A DNA stretch of 64,000 bases from the NCBI GenBank assembly GCA_963728895.1, contig CAVSLM010000010.1:1-64000 (forward strand), read 5' to 3'. The notes under the pieces are model-generated. The model was given only the letters and a program-made list of their open reading frames with translations. It did no database searches and was not told the DNA's origin. Numbering within the stretch: position 1 is the first letter of the stretch; each line of letters begins with the position of its first letter. The translations under genes and the position numbers were made by a program. Positions 61,104-64,000 of this stretch are shown piece after piece. The DNA is from CAVSLM01 sp963728895 (GTDB lineage Bacteria > Pseudomonadota > Gammaproteobacteria > JBBQDK01).

Positions 61104-62546
61104 TCAGCGCGGCAGGTCCGAGTGGCCCATGAGAAACTTGTCGACCCCCCAGGCCGCCTGTCGACCTTCGCGGATCGCCCAGACGACGAGGGATTGTCCG
61201 CGTCGCGTATCGCCCGCGGCAAACACCTTGGCGACGGAGGTCTGATAGCTCTCGACGTCGGCGCGTACATTGCCGCGCTCGTCAAGCTCAACGCCGAGCT
61301 CGCTTAGCATGCCCTCGTGCACGGGGTGTAGATAACCCATGGCCAGCAGTACCAGATCGGCGTCGATGTCGAATTCGCTGCCTGGTACTTCCTGCATCTT
61401 CCAGGTACCGCCGGCGTCCCGCTGCCACTCCAACCGTATCGCTTGCAGCGCGCGGACGCGGCCGTGTTCGCCGCGAAAGGCCTTGGTGGCCACGCTCCAG
61501 TCGCGCTCGCAGCCTTCCTCCTGGGAGGAGGAGGTGCGCAGTTTCAGCGGCCAGTTGGGCCAGGTAAGCGACTTGTTTTCCTGCGCCGGCGGCTGCGGCA
61601 ACAGCTCGAGCTGGGTGACCGAAGAAGCGCCCTGTCGGATAGACGTACCGATGCAGTCGGAGCCGGTGTCGCCGCCGCCGATCACCACCACGCGCCTGCC
61701 GTGTGCGCTGATCGAGCATGCTTCGTCCAGCAGATCTCCGGCCACGCGGCGATTCTGCTGGGGCAGGAATTCCATGGCGAAGTGGATGCCCTGCAGTTCG
61801 CGGCCGGGTACCGCCAGGTCGCGGGGCTGTTCGGATCCGGCGGCCAGCACGACGGCATCGAACTCCTCGAGCAGCTGGCGCCCCGAAACGTTGACGCCCA
61901 CGTGCCGGGAGGTACGAAACTCCACGCCTTCGGCGTGCATCTGTTCCAGCCGGCGGTCGATCCAGCGCTTCTCCATTTTGAAGTCCGGAATGCCGTACCG
62001 CAGCAGGCCACCCGGGCGCTCGTTCTTTTCGAACACGACAACGTCGTGCGCCGCGCGCGCCAGTTGCTGGGCGCACGCCAGACCGGCCGGGCCGGAGCCC
62101 ACCACGGCTACCCGTTTGCCGGTGCGCCGCGCGGGCGGCTGCGGAACCACCCAACCGTGCGCCCAGCCGTGCTCGATGATGGCGTGCTCGATGGCTTTGA
62201 TGGTGACCGGCTCGTTGTTGATATTGAGCGTGCAGGCGGCTTCGCACGGCGCGGGGCATACGCGTCCGGTGAACTCCGGAAAGTTGTTGGTCGAATGCAG
62301 CACCTCCAGCGCACGGCGCCAATGGTCGCGGTAAACCAGGTCGTTCCAATCCGGGATGATGTTGTTGACCGGGCAGCCGGTCTGACAGAAAGGGATGCCG
62401 CAGTCCATGCAGCGCGCACCCTGACGGCTCAGCTCGCCGTCATCGAGCGGGAACGTGAACTCCTTGTAGGCGTGGATTCGCTCGCAGACAGGCCGATTCT
62501 GGGGATCGCGACGCTTGAATTCCAGGAAACCGGTCGGCTTACCCAT
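61104..62546 (-). CDS. gltD: Glutamate synthase (NADPH) small subunit
   Basis: A 480-residue flavoprotein that passes NADPH electrons to GltB. The N-terminal Fe-S Cys motifs CMDCGIPFCQTGCPVNNIIPDWN and CPAPCEAACTLNIN are followed by two nucleotide folds, VAVVGSGPAGLACAQQLARA (FAD) and VVVIGGGDTGSDCIGT (NADPH). The C-terminal AAGDTRRGQSLVVWAIREGR completes the FAD site. It overlaps the gltB stop by 8 bp, so the pair is translated together. It assimilates ammonium taken up through AmtB via glutamine. Confidence 0.97.
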   Translation of the reverse strand: MGKPTGFLEFKRRDPQNRPVCERIHAYKEFTFPLDDGELSRQGARCMDCGIPFCQTGCPVNNIIPDWNDLVYRDHWRRALEVLHSTNNFPEFTGRVCPAPCEAACTLNINNEPVTIKAIEHAIIEHGWAHGWVVPQPPARRTGKRVAVVGSGPAGLACAQQLARAAHDVVVFEKNERPGGLLRYGIPDFKMEKRWIDRRLEQMHAEGVEFRTSRHVGVNVSGRQLLEEFDAVVLAAGSEQPRDLAVPGRELQGIHFAMEFLPQQNRRVAGDLLDEACSISAHGRRVVVIGGGDTGSDCIGTSIRQGASSVTQLELLPQPPAQENKSLTWPNWPLKLRTSSSQEEGCERDWSVATKAFRGEHGRVRALQAIRLEWQRDAGGTWKMQEVPGSEFDIDADLVLLAMGYLHPVHEGMLSELGVELDERGNVRADVESYQTSVAKVFAAGDTRRGQSLVVWAIREGRQAAWGVDKFLMGHSDLPR

Positions 62547-64000
62547 GCTTTACCCGCTCCACTTCCACGGCGAGCTCGCTCTGGGCTGCGGCCATCTTCT
62601 CCAGTGCCCGGCGATACTCCATGGGCATCACCTTGACGAACCTGGGCAAGTACTGATTCCAGTTATCCAGCACCATGCGTGCACGCTCGCTGCCCGTGTA
62701 ATTCAGATGACGCTGCACCAGCAGGCGTAGCAGGTTCGCGTCGGCCTGCTCGAGATGGTTGATGTTCACCAGCCCATGGGTCTCCAGGTCGCCGCCCTGG
62801 TGCTCGAAGGCCTCCAGCGCCTCATCCTCTTCCGGCACCGGCTCGAGCTCCACCATGGCGAGGTTGCAGCGGCGCTTGAAGTCTCCTTCCTCGTCGAGCA
62901 CGAAAGCGATGCCGCCGCTCATGCCCGCGGCGAAGTTGCGTCCGGCCGTACCGAGCACGACTACGGTTCCCCCGGTCATGTACTCGCATCCGTGATCGCC
63001 GACGCCTTCCACCACCGCCGTGGCTCCGGAATTGCGCACGGCGAAGCGCTCACCGGCAACGCCGCGGAAGTAGCACTCGCCGCTGATGGCGCCGTACAGC
63101 ACGGTGTTGCCGACGATGATGTTGTGCTCGGGCACGATGGGGCTTTCGGCGGGCGGGTAGATGATGATGCGTCCGCCCGACAGGCCCTTGCCGACGTAAT
63201 CGTTGGCCTCGCCGATCAGCTCCAGGCTGATCCCGGCGGCGAGGAAGGCGCCGAAGCTCTGGCCGGCCGTTCCACGCGCCTTGATGTGAATGGATTCGTC
63301 GGGCAGCCCGGCATGCCCGTAGCGCTTGGCCACTTCGCCTGACAGCATGGCGCCCACGGTGCGGTTGATATTGCGTACCTCCACTTCGAGTTGCACCGGC
63401 TCCTGATGGTCGAGGGCCGGGCGCGCAGCTGCGATGAGTTCGTGATCGAGTGCCCGCGCGAGGCCGTGGTCCTGCTCCTCCACCTTGCGGATCGCCACGC
63501 CCGCTGCGGCCTTGGGTGGCGCCAGCACTCGGGAGAAGTCCAGGCCCCGGGCTTTCCAGTGGGACACTGAGCGGCGGGTGTCGAGCATGTCCACGCGGCC
63601 GATCATTTCGGCGAACGTGCGAAAGCCCATGCGCGCCATGTACTCGCGGACTTCCTCGGCGACGAAGAAGAAGAAGTTGACGACGTGATCCGGTTGTCCG
63701 GTGAACTTCTTGCGCAGCACAGGGTCCTGCGTGGCGATCCCCACCGGGCAGGTGTTGAGATGACACTTGCGCATCATGATGCAGCCTTCCACCACCAGCG
63801 GTGCGGTGGAGAAGCCGAACTCGTCGGCGCCGAGCAGCGCCCCGACCACCACATCGCGCCCGGTCTTCATCTGGCCGTCGACCTGCACGGCAATGCGTCC
63901 GCGCAGCTGGTTCAGCACCAGCGTCTGTTGAGTCTCCGACAGTCCGAGCTCCCATGGCGTTCCCGCGTACATGATCGAGGACAGCGGGCTTGCGCCCGTG
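62539..64000 (-). CDS. gltB: Glutamate synthase (NADPH) large subunit, 3' part
   Basis: The last ~487 codons of GltB, cut by the right edge of the window. Visible are the end of the FMN-binding synthase barrel (LGLSETQQTLVLNQLRGRI, QMKTGRDVVVGALLGADEFGF), the [3Fe-4S] Cys cluster CHLNTCPVGIATQ and the beta-helix domain (GRIIIYPPAESPIVPEHN; GEYMTGG-like CEYMTGGTVVVLG). The C-terminal LVQRHLNYTGSERARMVLDNW follows. The amidotransferase domain lies outside. It is upstream of gltD in an operon. Confidence 0.96.
   Translation of the reverse strand, partial: TGASPLSSIMYAGTPWELGLSETQQTLVLNQLRGRIAVQVDGQMKTGRDVVVGALLGADEFGFSTAPLVVEGCIMMRKCHLNTCPVGIATQDPVLRKKFTGQPDHVVNFFFFVAEEVREYMARMGFRTFAEMIGRVDMLDTRRSVSHWKARGLDFSRVLAPPKAAAGVAIRKVEEQDHGLARALDHELIAAARPALDHQEPVQLEVEVRNINRTVGAMLSGEVAKRYGHAGLPDESIHIKARGTAGQSFGAFLAAGISLELIGEANDYVGKGLSGGRIIIYPPAESPIVPEHNIIVGNTVLYGAISGECYFRGVAGERFAVRNSGATAVVEGVGDHGCEYMTGGTVVVLGTAGRNFAAGMSGGIAFVLDEEGDFKRRCNLAMVELEPVPEEDEALEAFEHQGGDLETHGLVNINHLEQADANLLRLLVQRHLNYTGSERARMVLDNWNQYLPRFVKVMPMEYRRALEKMAAAQSELAVEVERVKHG

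Overview
The window is a high-GC gammaproteobacterial chromosome segment. Several gene runs match orders kept in Pseudomonas and relatives: polA-engB-cytochrome c4-dsbA-(EEP hydrolase)-(GGDEF), ubiK facing glnK-amtB, and priA-argS-SPOR protein. With GltBD, HemE, the cytochromes c4/c5 and a porin-cytochrome fusion, this suggests a respiratory, autotroph- or sulfur/iron-oxidiser-like gammaproteobacterium outside the enterics. The genus cannot be told from the sequence.

Layout. 0-10 kb: DUF2782 and LOG-family genes diverge from polA. The polA-engB gap looks like an sRNA locus at the site of Spot 42/ErsA. Then come engB, cytochrome c4, dsbA, an acetolactate-synthase-like enzyme, an EEP hydrolase and a diguanylate cyclase. 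11-18.7 kb: a complete moxR-DUF58-DUF4381-batA-batB-batD operon on the minus strand. 18.9-24.6 kb: a class III flavin oxidoreductase, an HTH/DUF7002 gene pair, an EcsC-family gene, a secreted protein, an SDR and Hsp20. 24.6-27.3 kb: an A+T-richer accessory patch ending at tRNA-Arg(CCG), with two 130-bp inverted-terminal-repeat elements, a MarC gene, and what looks like a decayed integron-type cassette. 27.5-34.5 kb: a di-haem cytochrome c5 protein, an M16 peptidase, a MacAB-like export system and a VanZ protein. 34.5-37.1 kb: an IS630 remnant, a dispersed ~100-bp repeat, a Cyc2-like porin-cytochrome and a BamE-domain protein. 37-43.8 kb: rep, an M14-type zinc hydrolase paired with a GCS2-type ligase, comM and ubiK. 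43.9-46.6 kb: a TorF-like porin, glnK and amtB behind NtrC and sigma-54 sites. 46.6-48.6 kb: a CDGSH protein and fetAB. 48.6-52.4 kb: divergent speE and speA, then a 3-hydroxyisobutyrate-dehydrogenase-family gene. 52.4-57.1 kb: SPOR protein, argS, priA. 57.1-64 kb: a DnaA-box cluster, a PNPOx-family protein, an HNH nuclease, a fructosamine kinase, hemE, gltD and the 3' part of gltB.

Two things stand out. First, the polA-engB gap contains a sigma-E/AlgU-like promoter followed by about 120 nt of hairpins and a strong terminator, with an exposed CU-rich, anti-Shine-Dalgarno loop. Second, six otherwise well-conserved genes (GGDEF, moxR, batA, batB, batD, ABC permease) are broken by frameshifts. 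All are consistent with single inserted bases and most lie in short homopolymers between 10.0 and 18.0 kb. Uncorrected sequencing or assembly errors are the simplest explanation. They are listed as pseudogene to flag the broken frames, but may be intact in the organism.

The nitrogen genes form a coherent set: an NtrC enhancer and sigma-54 promoter drive a porin, GlnK and AmtB, and gltBD assimilates the ammonium. Polyamine synthesis would run through arginine decarboxylase (SpeA) and spermidine synthase (SpeE); no agmatinase is in the window.
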